Positions 36,201 to 49,300 of a stretch of 64,000 nt of DNA are shown here, one piece after another. A program made the position numbers and the translations under genes. Source of the DNA: Colius striatus (lineage: Eukaryota; Chordata; Aves; Coliiformes; Coliidae); NCBI RefSeq assembly GCF_028858725.1, contig NC_084774.1, forward strand, positions 7,538,001 through 7,602,000. The letters are read 5' to 3'. Below the pieces are notes generated by a model, which worked only from the letters and a program-made list of their open reading frames with translations, ran no database searches and was not told the origin of the DNA. How positions within the stretch are numbered: the first letter of the stretch is position 1; the number at the start of each line of letters is the position of its first letter.

Positions 36201-39200
36201 CAGCAGTATCTACTGCTCTCCTGGCCTGATGATGCTTCGTTCATAAGTGCCTCAATGCATCTGCTAAGTACAATACTATCTAAATGTTTACCTATTTAAG
36301 AGCACAACACGGGCTTGCAGGGAATCAGATGCATGTGATGGGTGTAAGGCTACAGATTCCCTCACAAATCCCCTCCACTGAGCAGAGCTTGAATAAATCA
36401 CAAAACAAAACCTGGTAGGTCAATCTGAAGGACCGGGCCGAGTAGAAGAATCCTGCATTTTAACAAAATAATTACACTGTAAAAAACCCTTCATCTACAG
36501 CAATAGGGGGGAAAAAAACCCAACACCACCCAATTATTTCTGCATTGTAACACTTCCTTTTAAGCAACGATTTACCACTAACTTAGTTAAGACATTTTAG
36601 CAAGGTGATCCCAAAAACACTTCCTCTTTAAGTGTCATACAGCAGTCTATCTTTCTTAACCTCAATCTTCTCATCTCACAAAAAGCAAGAGGCAATAGCA
36701 GCATTTAATGAACAAACCGGTATTTGCTGATCACGGTCAGCGTTTGCTTGTGAAATACCTAGGGTTAAAGAAACATCCGAGCTGAAGTTCAGCTGGAGAT
36801 GCTAAAAGTGCCTGAAGGTGCTCCTCACGGTACCGTGTGCACTTTCAATGTAAAAAACCATGAGAGTCTGCATGCAGGTGTGTTTGCCCGTCACTGCACC
36901 TAAAAAGATCCTATAAATCTTAGCATAGCATCTTTTTGTTTGCTTTGGGGTTGTTTAAGGATTTTGACAGTCTGCAGCACCGAACTGCTAAGAGGTATTC
37001 CTTGCTAATGAGTGTGCAGCAGTAGCTGGAAATTAAAACTTCCAAATAATGTCTTTACTCCAGTGGAAGAGATGTGTATGTGTGTTAAGTGGGAGAGGAA
37101 GGGAAATACATTTAAGTATAATAGATTACAAATAACAGGTTGTGTGTGACTAAGTGGGAGCTGTTCGAGGAGTCTAGTGTTAGGTTCATTTCAATCTGTG
37201 CACTCTGTTTGGCTTATTCCTGCATACTGGTCCCATGGTGGTTTTTTGGAATTCACATACTACTACATGTCAGTCTCCCTTCTGGAATGAGCCATCTCAT
37301 CTGGAATGAGGCAAGATCCCAAGAGAAGACCTGAGACCAGCTAACGGGGTAACCTACTTTACATAGACAACATGGGAGCTGACTGTGCCAAGTTAGGCTA
37401 CCCCTTCAGTCTGGCTATTGGAGAACTTCAGGAAGGCTTCAGGCTACATCAGGCTGTGGGCTGCCATTCAAAATGCCCCTGCTATTTGTGGCACTGTGAG
37501 CAGCAGATGAAGGCAGAAAGTAAGGAGTATGCATTGGACAACACACAGGGCCCAGAAGAGATCTCACTCAAATGCTTTTCCACGTGGACTTGATCAATCT
37601 ACATGGGGAGGTTCTAGTTCCAAAGAACACTGATGTGAGTCAGCCCATACAACTGTTTCAGGGCCCCAGGTCTCTCTCTAGTGTGATCTGCAAATACTGT
37701 ATAGCTGCAGAAAACAGCAGGAGTGGGTTTCGCTGATGAAATTCCTTGCTTATTTATCCAGAGAATGTGAAGGGAGACAGAGCAGAGAATGTTCCAAACT
37801 CCTCAGGGCACTGAGGCAGTCCTCAGTGACATGGCCATACAGTTATAGTGTGGGGCTTTAAGAGTATGTTCTGAGCTGTGCTCAGAAAGAATAAAGGAGC
37901 AGACAGGCTATTCTAGAGACCGATTTCCCATCCTGAATTCAAGTGCCACTGCAGATTCATTACAGAGTTGCTGGAGAATGGCAATGCGAAGAAGGAGAGA
38001 AAGTAATACTATGGGGAAATAGCTTACTACAAAAGATGTCCTTCAATGTTCAGTGCTGAACTCTGCCTCTTATATATTCATTTTTTAAGACAGATACTGG
38101 AGTGAGGGAAGAAATCTGGGTATCCCTTGGAAAGGATGTAATGAGTTATACGACCGAAACGGTTTGCAAAAGATGACTCTGATATAGCTTACTCTGGGTA
38201 TGCGAAACAAAATACTAAGACGGCTTTCATCTTCTGAGACCTTCTTTTCTGGTCTTTGCTTGCTATCCACCAGAGTTTCAAGCATCTGCCTGTGCAATCC
38301 TTACATTTACAGCCACCGTAAATACAACCCAGCTTACGCGAAGCTGCCTGGGTCAGATGCATTCTGCTTGACTAGTATTCTGACTAATGTTAATATTTCT
38401 CATTAATTCAACTCTCATTTTTGACCTTTGCCCAGAATCTTTAATTCAAAGGTCCGGTATGCATCATTCATCTGTTTCACAAACAAAACACAAGAGGCCT
38501 GCAAGGCAGCTTAGTTAGAAATAAACACCAGAAGCTGACGCAATAAACATGCAACAAACATCACTCATTCTCCTTGCCATATTGTCTTCCAGAATAAACG
38601 GTCTGTATTTGTTTTTTGGAAGATGCTGTTTATAACTATACTACCATACCATCAAATAGTGATACCAATTATGCTGTTAAGCTATACGACAATGATATCC
38701 AATACACATCACCGTCACACAAAAAAGTGAAATGTGTAATTTAATAAGGATCGGCAGCTATTTTGTAAATACCTAATTGACTTTTTTGTTCTTCTTTCAA
38801 CACTAACTAATATTTCTATTAAAAGGAAACAATTTGCTACGTATCCAAGGATAGGCTGAAATCTTAAAACTAAATTTATTCTGAAAACCATTAGTGTGTC
38901 ATTCAGAGAATTTAAAAATTATGGGTAGAAGAGCGCTGCTTATCTTCTGAAAACTCTGAAGTTTGGACTTAACATTTTAAAATCAAATTCTAAGAAATCT
39001 TAAATTTAAGAATTAAAACCCTATAATTTTAAAATCACAATTGGGCTTTGCACATGATAAAGCTATGGTTCTTCTTAAGAGTAAATCTTATTAACGAACA
39101 GAGATTCAAAGCAGCAGTCTGAATAAGGCCCAGTTAAAAACTGTTCCATCTACTAACGCTTGTTCATAGAAATATGAATAAAATGTGTCTGCATATGAAA

Positions 39201-40224
39201 TGAGTAGAGGAAGTTCCAATTCTCGATTTTCCAAACATGTTCCAAACCTGAAAATGTAACAATTTGAGTGGCCGAATACTGAGCCCAACTAATTAGAACT
39301 CTGCATCTGGGAAGGCGTACATCTGTGTCCAGTCCAGCATAATGGGTATCGCTCAGAGGCACCCTTAAGACTGTGCATCTCCTATGTAAAATTTTACAGG
39401 TCATTTCATAAAAATGTCAGAATTAGTCTCTCTCTTGCTTACCAGAAAGTGGAACCACCTGCAAAGCACGAGCAAAATCACTCTCCTTGAAACAAAGCGA
39501 AATATTTCCGTGTACAAACTGGCACTACCAGTTGCACGTTCAGAGGTACCCTATCAGAAAAAGAGCACTGTGCTAACTGAAAACAGTAAGAGCTATTTTG
39601 TCACAAGTTGCAAAAGTACTTACCTATCCTCTCTGTAGTGTGGGTCATGCAAACGTGACATGGAGTGCTTGTCTGTTTAGTGTTTTTAAACAGTAACAAC
39701 ACGATAAGTGAAAAATTGGTTCATTAAATTTGGAGCAGTCACCAGCTTTCTCATTCTTTTGCACTTACTGCAGTGGAAAAAAAAACCCCAACAAATAAAC
39801 CAATAACAGCTCCAGGAACGCAATGGATTCGCTGAATTAATTTAAAGAAAAAGGTCCCTGTAAATACTGCTCATTAATTATTCCAAATTAAGAACAATGT
39901 GGTGGAAGGAGGAGTTACACTGTTCCTACAATTTTATCTTTATGATAGAACAAAAAGCAACTAAATGCAGAAATTCTTACAAATTTAAATGCATTAAGAA
40001 ACTTAACAAGTGGCCAGGCTGTTAGGAGTAAGTATCACACAAGCTTCAGATGTTAAGTTGCAAGAGAATGAGGTCAGGATGTGGGGACTGAGAGACTGAA
40101 AAAATGAATGAAAAACTAATTTTCGAACCCTGTTGGTCAGAAAAGGCTGGGGAGCAAAGGCAGCTAGCTATTCGAGCTCCACCCCCACAGGAAACACTGC
40201 AAACAGGCAACATTACACCTAGAC
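27232..40224. other. AT-rich gene-free stretch
   Basis: About 13 kb without any exon I recognise on either strand. Open frames are short or driven by pyrimidine bias, for example 32,089-32,616. The segment at about 32,700-32,795 (CTTGTGAAACTCATTGC and onward) looks like a weak remnant of an ancient CR1. Simple A-rich tracts occur at about 30,100-30,130 and 39,775-39,795. No tRNA or rRNA was noticed. Confidence 0.5.
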
Positions 40225-40232
40225 TTTTAAAG
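40225..40232 (+). promoter_or_regulatory. candidate TATA-like box of first transglutaminase gene
   Basis: TTTTAAAG about 105 bp upstream of the proposed ATG at 40,334. It would place transcription start near 40,255 and give an 80-nt 5' UTR. Confidence 0.35.
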
Positions 40233-40333
40233 AAGTGAAAGACACACCAGCCATTCCCTGAGTCGACAGAAGTAGAGGAGGCTGTTCAGAGGAAAGCTCC
40301 AGAAGCTGCTTATACAAGACATATCGATCCGAT

Positions 40334-40343
40334 ATGGGCCAAG
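40334..40343 (+). CDS. TGM3-like gene A exon 1 (10 coding nt)
   Basis: ATGGGCCAAG followed by the donor GTGAGC. It gives M-G-Q-(A) in phase 1, exactly what exon 2 needs. TGM genes normally have such a mini coding exon 1. Choice rests on phase and donor strength, so an alternative exon is possible. Confidence 0.6.
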
Positions 40344-43300
40344 GTGAGCAAGGGGTAAGCCCCTTCTGTGGTGCTCTGTTATTTTCTTACACCCTTAACT
40401 CACATTCAGTTCTGTAATGGGCACTGAAAGATCACTACTTCTCTAAGGAGTTTTGATCCAAGAAAAGAAAAAAAGGAAGATAAAATTCTTCCATGGAGAG
40501 TTAGGAGAAAGATTTTTACAGGAATTAATTGCTTTGTTTTGCTCATTGCACACATGGGAACAGTGAGCTTATGAAAATGAGATTTGGGATAACAGGGTTA
40601 AAAATGTTGTATTATGCAAAATTGTGAGATGAGTGCAAATGAGAGACTGACAAATCCAACATGAAAGTATCGTAGCACAGGCTGAGGGAGGCTACAATGA
40701 GCAGAGAAAGTTGAAACTTGGAGTTAAGGCAGGGAGGATACAAAAAATTAGGGGATTCTCTTTTTTTGGTGATTTGCTTGTTTGGAGGGTTTTTTTTGCT
40801 TACGTGCTAACGTTTATACATACACAAATTGACCAGTTTAATGATTATTCTAATTTGTCCCATGTTGCTTTTCCAACCTTACAAAATAGCTGCTGCCTTT
40901 CTAAAGATGAATGTCCCCCACCCCTCAGTTTGTTATACAATAAATATGCTTCAGTGCTATTTTTTAAGTAGATACACTCCCGAAAATCACAGTATTTGTT
41001 GCTCACCTTGATAGTGTAAAAAAATGCTTTCCTCCCCATTTGAACTGTGACTACAGAGCTAAGGAGAATCTTCACCCTTTAATGGGCACAGGGGGAAGCA
41101 CAATGACTGAGGACAGGGAAAAGGCTGAAGTACTTAATGCCTTCTTCCCCTCAGTCTTCGATAGTAAAACCAATTGTACTGTGGGTACCTGGCCCCCTGA
41201 GCTGGAAGACAGAGACCGGGACCTGCTGCTCCACCCCAACGCACAAAGTCAACGAGGCTGGATGGGATCCACCCGAGGGTGCTGAGGCAGCTGGTGAAAG
41301 TGCTTGCCCATCCACTCTCCATCATCCACCGGCAGTCCCAGCTCACCGGGGACGTCCCACTGCACCGGAGGCTGGCAAACATGACACTCATATACGGGTT
41401 ACGCTGCCCCTTCTCTATTTAATTGCATAGATAGTCTCTAACAGTCTAAGCAAGGTGAAGTCTCTGCCTTTCTATTGCTTTATTTCCATTTTTGGTAGAA
41501 ACTTTACATAAGTACCAGTTACCTGGAAAAAGTAATATGCAATTCTTGAGAGTGTATCTGTGCTCCTTCCTCTTTGGATGTACCCTCACATTTTCTTGTT
41601 CTTCTCGCTGTTTTTTATAGCTGCAACGCAGCCTAGTACCAACTGGCACCTGAAAGAAAATGCAAGAGACCACCACACAAGTAAATTTTCTAGCAAAGAG
41701 TTGGTTGTGAGGAGAGGACAGGCCTTCACTATCACCTTCAATGGAACAGAACAGCCTGATAAAAACTTAACATTCATCGCAGAAACAGGTATGACCTCCC
41801 ACTTTTTTCGCAGAAACAGTAACGCTGCCTCGTGATGTTGTTTTGGCCTGATACGCACTGTACAACAGCAAGATAACACCTGAGAGCCAATATGCTTGTT
41901 CACATAGCCATGGAACTGTTTGGTGCGTTTGTTATATTATTCTCATCTCAGCTAGCAGCAACAGCTTCCTCTGTTTCCAACATATAGCATAAATTCATCT
42001 GAGGAAAGGACTACATCCCTGAGCTGATTGACAACTAAATCTCTATTTCAGCAAGCTGGGGAACAAAATGTTCTTTTTTTTTCCTTAAAAGGTCCAAAAC
42101 CCTCAAAGCTGGCCAAAACCCAGGCCACATTCGGTATCTCCAGCACAGTGAGCAAGGAGACCTGGAGTGCAGTTCTACAGTCTACCAGTTCCAGCTCCGT
42201 GAGCATCTCAATTTCCAGCCCACCTAATGCTGTCATTGGACGCTACAAGCTGAGTGTTCAAAGTACTTTGAGTGGCAGCTCCTCTCCAGCAAGCCTTGGC
42301 ACTTTTGTTTTGCTCTTTAACCCTTGGTCTTCAGGTATGAATTTCCACTGAAAAACAAAGTTGCTTGTAGCTTCCTTAATATTTGCAGCTTCTCTATTTG
42401 ATCTACGCTTCTTTAAAATACGAGGGCTGAACATTCACCACATAATGTATAGTGAGAAAAGTGAAAGGTTAAACAGCTTCTTAGGACCTTCTGATATGTA
42501 AAATCAGCTCTGTATCATGTACTTACCAGAGAGCTCCTTGCCCAAAAAGACTAGGTTATGCTTAAGCAAATCCAGTTCTGCTTTTGCCAGAGCTTCCCTA
42601 GTACTGCACAAGCTTAGAAGAGCACATCTGGCCTCTGCAGAGCCAAGAAAAAGAGTCACATCTCTTCCATCTTCTACCAGTTTTGACAGCGTCATACCTC
42701 TGCCTTCACCCGCACACATCCCCACCCCTTTCTTCAATTATGGGGAATCCCGAGTTTTACCATCTGTTTATAACAGTAAGAACAACGTGGATATCTGCAA
42801 ACACTCTTATTGATGGAGACCAAGGCTCCTCCAGTTTTATTTTGCCTGCTGTGGTTTCAAATACCTCTGTTTTGGCTTTTCAGGTGATGACGTGTTCATG
42901 CCTAACAAGGCCGAGTGTGATGAATATGTGCTAGAAGAGTTTGGCATCATTTTTGCAGGCAATAAAAATCGTATCAACAGCTTTGGATGGAATTTTGGCC
43001 AGGTAAATGCAGCACTGAAACACCAGACAGTGTTTCTTGCTCTGGTTTTCACATGAACTGGGTGTCCAGGCCTTGTTTGTTTTTCCAGTTCATCACATAC
43101 ATCTCTGAAGAGCAGGAGTCTGGTATTGACATCAGAACTCACTCCAAGCCCTGTTATGCCAAGGAACGTGAAGATTTGTAATTGACTAGTCAGTCATACA
43201 ACCTCAGACTCGGAGATGCAGCCAGCAGAAACGTTAGTGTCTGCTGGGAGTAAAGTACTGTAGCAATGCTGAGAGGCAAAGTCCTGGACCTTAAGTCCAT

Positions 43301-46300
43301 AGATTGCCAAGTTTTGAAAAGCTCTTTGAGTTCTCATCCCCAGTCTGTTGAGGCTGCATTTTTATGTGGTAATTCCTGCCTGAGATGCAGCACTTAATTT
43401 GATGTTTTAAAAAAAAAAACACAACAAAACCCTACATAAGCACTTACATGGCTCTGATTTTTAGTACGGTGCTCTGTGTTTCCAAAACACTAACTTATTT
43501 CTATATAGTTTCAAGCAGATATTCTCAACATTTGCCTTTCCATGCTGGATCGAAGCTTACGCTATCGTCAGGATCCCGCTGCAGATGTATCTCACAGAAA
43601 TGACCCCAAATACCTGGGTCGCGTTCTCAGTGCAATGGTAAGCAACACGTTCAAAAGGTCTGAACTACTAACTGTTCTTTTAAAGCACTTAAAGCAAGTA
43701 TGAAGACACTTCTCAGAAAATTTTAGGCTGCTGTATGCACCAGAAATGTGGGCCAGAGAAACACCTAGGCAGTCGTCTGATCTAAGCCTGCTAGATTTAT
43801 CCCACCTGTGATATTTCTGATACTTATCACTTTGATATCCAGTAGTCAAACTGGAAGTATAAGACGTAGGGTGGTACGCTGAGGGAACAAGCCCTTGGAG
43901 GTTTTCCTTTAGTCTGACCTTGGCTTGAAAACTCTGCCAAGGATGGAGGTTTCATCGCCTCTGTGACTGACCGGCCCTGAGTTGCACTACCCTCTTAGTG
44001 ACGAATTTTTCTCTTATGCCAAATATTGTTTTCCCAAGGAACAACCTTCTGCTGCTGCATATTGTTCTATAACCTGCCAGAACAAAGCTGGACACGGACA
44101 ACTTAGAACGTTCCACTGAAGTGGTTTTAAGCTGCTATTACATTCCCGTTAGCCCCTTTTTAGACTGAACTAGCCCAGTGCTTTCAACCTCTTCTTGTAG
44201 ATGTGTGCTCCACACAATCAGACCATCTCAGTAGCCCTCCCTCCTGGGCCCTCTTCAGTGTCTCAACATCCCCTTGAACTGAGGGATGGGATTCCTAGCC
44301 TAGCCTCGCTAGGGATAATTAAAGAGGGCTATGAGCATTCCTCTGTCTCCTGACCACACTTTTCCCAGTGTAGCCTAGCATGGGCTTTCCCTTTACGATG
44401 AGAGTGCACTGTTGGCTCAAATTCGACATGGCGCTTGCCTCAGCTCCCAGGCCCCTTCCCAGCCTGCACCGATGCATGGGGTTATACTCTGCACCAAACT
44501 CTGAAATCTACACCTTTTTTTCCTGAACTTCATGAAGTTTCTATTATCACAGTACCTGAGACTTTCAATATGACTCTGCCCCATTTGTTTTGTCAGCCAC
44601 TTCCCCTTATTTAATTTAAATTTGCTGAGAGTTCACTAAATCATGATCCAGGCACATACTGAAAGCTTAGCCACATGATATGCATTGATGACGCCTTTCA
44701 ATGATACAGAGGTAAAGTTGCCACCTCATATCACAAAGTTCACTAAAAACCAGTGTTTGCTCTCTCACCTGGTGCTCCTGTGGTAGAAAACAGGAACTAA
44801 ATGCTCTCTGTCTCTTGAGAGGATGCATACTTAATTTCCCTGAAAAGAAAAGGCTTCTCCCTGAAAACCAGCTGCATGAAGCAGTGTTGTCAACTAAAAT
44901 GTCATTCAGGGCTTTCCACCTGCACATTTCCCTATGGCTACGACGTTTGCTGTAAACTCTTTATCTCGTCATAAATTTAGGGAATATTTTTACAGGTCAA
45001 CGCCAATGATGACCAAGGGGTGCTGCTAGGAAACTGGAGTGGAAACTACGACGGTGGGAAAAGTCCAAGCAGTTGGACTGGAAGTGGAGAAATCCTGCAA
45101 AACTGGAAGAAATCAGGATTCAAACCTGTTCGATATGGACAATGCTGGGTTTTTGCAGCAGTATTGACTACAGGTATGTTCTGTCATGCATATACCTGAC
45201 AGATTCCGTTAAAAGAAGCACTAATGATACTTCCTACATGAAAATCTTTCCAGACGTTAGTATGTAGTAAGAAACTTCGTATTCCAGAAATACTGCTTTC
45301 TGACTATGGTTTTCTATTTGCTTTTTAGTGCTTAGATGTCTGGGGATTCCCACTCGTACAATTACAAACTTCAGCTCTGCCCACGATGCACATGGAAATC
45401 TGCGTGTGGATGAGTTTTATGATGCTTCTGGAAATCACTTGGACAGGTCACCTGACAGCATATGGTAAGGCTCTACAATATTTAATAGTAGGTCCTATCA
45501 ATGCCCACTGCAGAGTCTTCAGGTGCAGACTATAGATTCTAACCAAAAAATGCTTTGTTACCTTCTTTAAAATTACCTTAAAAACATACACAGGATTAAT
45601 AAAAAAACTACTACAAAACAATACCACAAAACTTGATGTTTTCACTTTTTCAGTTAAAGAAAGCATCGTCATATAAGTTAGTTACAACAGAGCTAATTGA
45701 ACACAGAGCAGTCAAAATTATGGTTATGATGCCATAATTGACCGAATAATTGTGATATCCCACTGGAAAAATCAAACAACAGGACCTGACTTAGTTTGGA
45801 ACTATTCTTCAAAACCAGTTCACGTCAAACTGTAAAAGTCCAACTGAACTATTTTTCTGCCTATTTTTCTTTTTTGCAGTGACATCACTTGCAGTGAAAA
45901 TAATGTAACTATTGCCACTATTAAGCATCAAATGCAATTCAAACGAACTCACATTCATCAAAGAACAGGCACAGTTCCTCACTTTTTGTCTTGTTTACTC
46001 CTCTGCTTGTTCTGGACCCATTCTAAAGATAAACTATAACTGTAGCATTGTGCTATAAGGAAAACAGCTATAACTAGGGAAGCACACGTGCTCAGACTTT
46101 TTGGAAACAGGCTGAAGACATTTTGTGTAATTTTAAGAATTTGCTTTCTGCCCTTGGACGTCCATGTCTGTTACACAATGCAATTTTTCTGCTCCTACCT
46201 AGCTAATATAGTCTGGATCAGAGTTTAAGTAGTCAGTCTCAGATACGAATCTAAGTAAATTAAGGCATTTAATACATTTAACTAAGATCTCTGTTTGTTG

Positions 46301-49300
46301 GATGTAAACGGGAATTTAGAAGCACATCTTAGTATCTTATTTTGTTCATTCTTGCAAATAGGAATTTCCATGTCTGGAATGAAAGTTGGTTTTCTCGCAG
46401 TGACTTGGGCTCCTCATACGGTGGATGGCAAATTCTGGATGCAACTCCCCAAGAAGAAAGTGGAGGTACCCAGATTTTATTTCAGGAATAACGTTGAAAA
46501 ATTATAAAGTCAGTCATTTTTACAGAGAAGAAAAAAAAATTGTAAACCCATTGTAAAAGGGTCATCTTGCTCAGTAATAGAGTGGGGGAAGAGAACACTT
46601 TATCTGTCGCATTAGAAAAGCCTCAGATCATCTGTGGATGCCAAGAGACAAACTAAATTCCTAGAAGCAGTCTTTTGCAGCAATTTCTGCATTTCCAATG
46701 TAGGTATTGAGAGCTACTGAAAATTAAGAGGCAATATAAAATAAATCAAGTGTATCTTCATGATAAACACAAGACACATTGATGAGGCCTGGTACGTGGA
46801 GGGAAGGGCTAGAATGAGACAATGGCACAGGGCAAGTCAGGAGTCATCGATAAATATTGTCAAAGACTGATTTGGTCTACATTAAATTTTCTCAATGCTG
46901 TAGGAATTTATCAGTGTGGTCCTGCCTCACGGAATGCCATCAAAGAAGGAGATGTCGACCTTGACTACGACTGCCCATTTGTATTTGCAGAAGTGAATGC
47001 AGACTGTATGTACTGGAATTATGACCCCACAACTGAAAAGAAAACATTAATATTCTCTGAGTCTGCCACAATTGGCCAATTCATCAGCACAAAGGCAGTT
47101 GGCAGAGATGATCGTGTAGATGTCACCAAGGATTATAAATATGAAGAAGGTAAATAAAACCACCGATTCTTCTTGTTACATAGCTGCTTTGGTCATAGAG
47201 CAGGAGTCTCTTAGTGGGCAATTCTAGGCATCTATAAACTAGGAATAAATGTTATAACTAGTTGATTCAGTTCTAACAGAAAAGGGAACAGAAGATAAAG
47301 AGTGAAAAATACCGCCTTGCCATTCCTTAGGTGGAACTGCTCTTTTGTACCTAAATAAGGCAAGTCCAAGTATCTGCGAGTACAACATTCACTGTTCCAC
47401 CTGCTTGTTGCTAATGTATACTGACTGCCTCTGCTTTGTGAAAATTAGTCTATGACTCAGTTATTTGACAGGAGGATGAAAGGACTATTACAGGACTGAG
47501 GACCAGAAGAAAGCAAATGTCACTCCAGTCTTCAAAAGGGTAAGACGGAGGACCTGGATAACTACAGAGTGGTCAGCCTCACCTCTGTCCCTGGGAAGGT
47601 GATGGAAAAACTTAGCCTAGGTGCCGACTCCAGACATCTAAAGGACAAGAGGTTCATTGGGAGCAGTCAACACGGCTTTACCAAAGGGAAGTCATGTTTG
47701 ACCAACCTGATAGCCTTTTATGAAGATGTAACCAGGTGGATGTGTGGTGATAGTGCAGTGGATGTGGTTTATCTTGATTTCAGTAAAGCATTTGACACTC
47801 CCTCCCACAGTATCCTGGCAGCAAAACTGAGAAAGTGTAGGCTGGATGATCAGATAGTGAGGTGGATTTTTAACTGGTTGAAGGGAAGAAGGCAGAGAGT
47901 TGTGATCAATGGGGCAGGGTCTAGTTGGAGGCTTGGGTCTAGCGGAGTCCCTCAGGGGTCAGTGCTGGGACCAGTACTATTCAATATAATCATTAAAGTT
48001 CTTGGTGAGGGAACAGAGGGCACTGTCAGCAAGTTTGCTGGTGATACTAAACTGGGGGGAGTGGCTGACACCCCAGAAGGCTTTGCTGCCATTCAAGGAG
48101 ACCTGGGCAGGCTGGAGAGTTGGGCAGGGAGAAATGTAACAAAACTCCACAAGGGCAAGTGTAGAGTGTTGCACCTAGGAAAGAACAACCACATGTACTG
48201 GGACGGGTTGGGGAATGAACTCTTAGAGACTAACGTAGGGGAAAGGGACCTGGGGGTCCTGGTGGAAAGCAAGTTGACCATGACTTAGCATCTCAATGAT
48301 ATCCAATGACAGGACAAGGTGTGATGAGTACAAGCTGGAATATAAGAATTTCCAAAGAAACATAAGGACAAATTTCTTCCCTGTGAGGCTGCTGGAGCCC
48401 TGGAAGGGGCTGCCCAGATGGGTTGTGGAGTCTCCTTCTCTGGAGACATTGCAAACTCACCTGGATGAGTTCCTGTGTGATCTACTCTAGGAGGTCCTGC
48501 TCTGTCAGGGGGAGACTGAACTGGATGATCTTTCAAGGCCCTTTCCAACCCTTAAGATTCCGTGATTCCTTCTGGGGCCAGTCTTATTCAACATCTTCAT
48601 CAACGACCTGGATGAGGGGACAGAGTGAACCCTCAGCAAGTTCGCTGATGACACCAAACTGGGAGGACTGGTTGATTCACCAGAAGGTTGTGATGCCATT
48701 CAGCAGGACCTCGACCGGCTTGAGAGTTGGGCAGAGAGGAACCTCATGAGGTTCAGCAAGGTTAAGTGCAGAGTCCTGCATCTGGGAAGGAAGAACCCCG
48801 TGCACCAGTATAGGCTGGGGGTTGAACTGCTGAAGACCAGCTCTGCAGAGAGAGACCTGGGAGTCCTGACTGATAATAACCTAAACATGAGCAGCCATGT
48901 GCCCTTGTGGCCAAGAAGGCCAATGGCATCCTGGGATGCATCAAGAAGAGTGTAGCCAGCAGGTCAAGGGAGGTTCTTCTTCCCCTCTACTCTGCCCTGG
49001 TGAGGCCTCATCTGGAGTCCTGTGTCCAGTTCTGGGCTCCTCAGCTCAAGAGGGACAGGGAACTGCTGGAGAGAGTCCAGCGCAGGGCCACCAAGATGCT
49101 GAGGGGACTGGAATATCTTTCATACGAGGAAAGGCTGCGGGAACTGGGGCTGTTTAGTCTAGAAAAGAGGAGACTGAGGAGAGATCTTATTAACATTTAC
49201 AAATATCTACATGGTGGGTGTCAGGAGGTTGGGACATCCTTTTTTTTGTGTTGTAGCTAGCAACAGGACAAGGGATAATGGGATGAAGCTGGAACACAAA

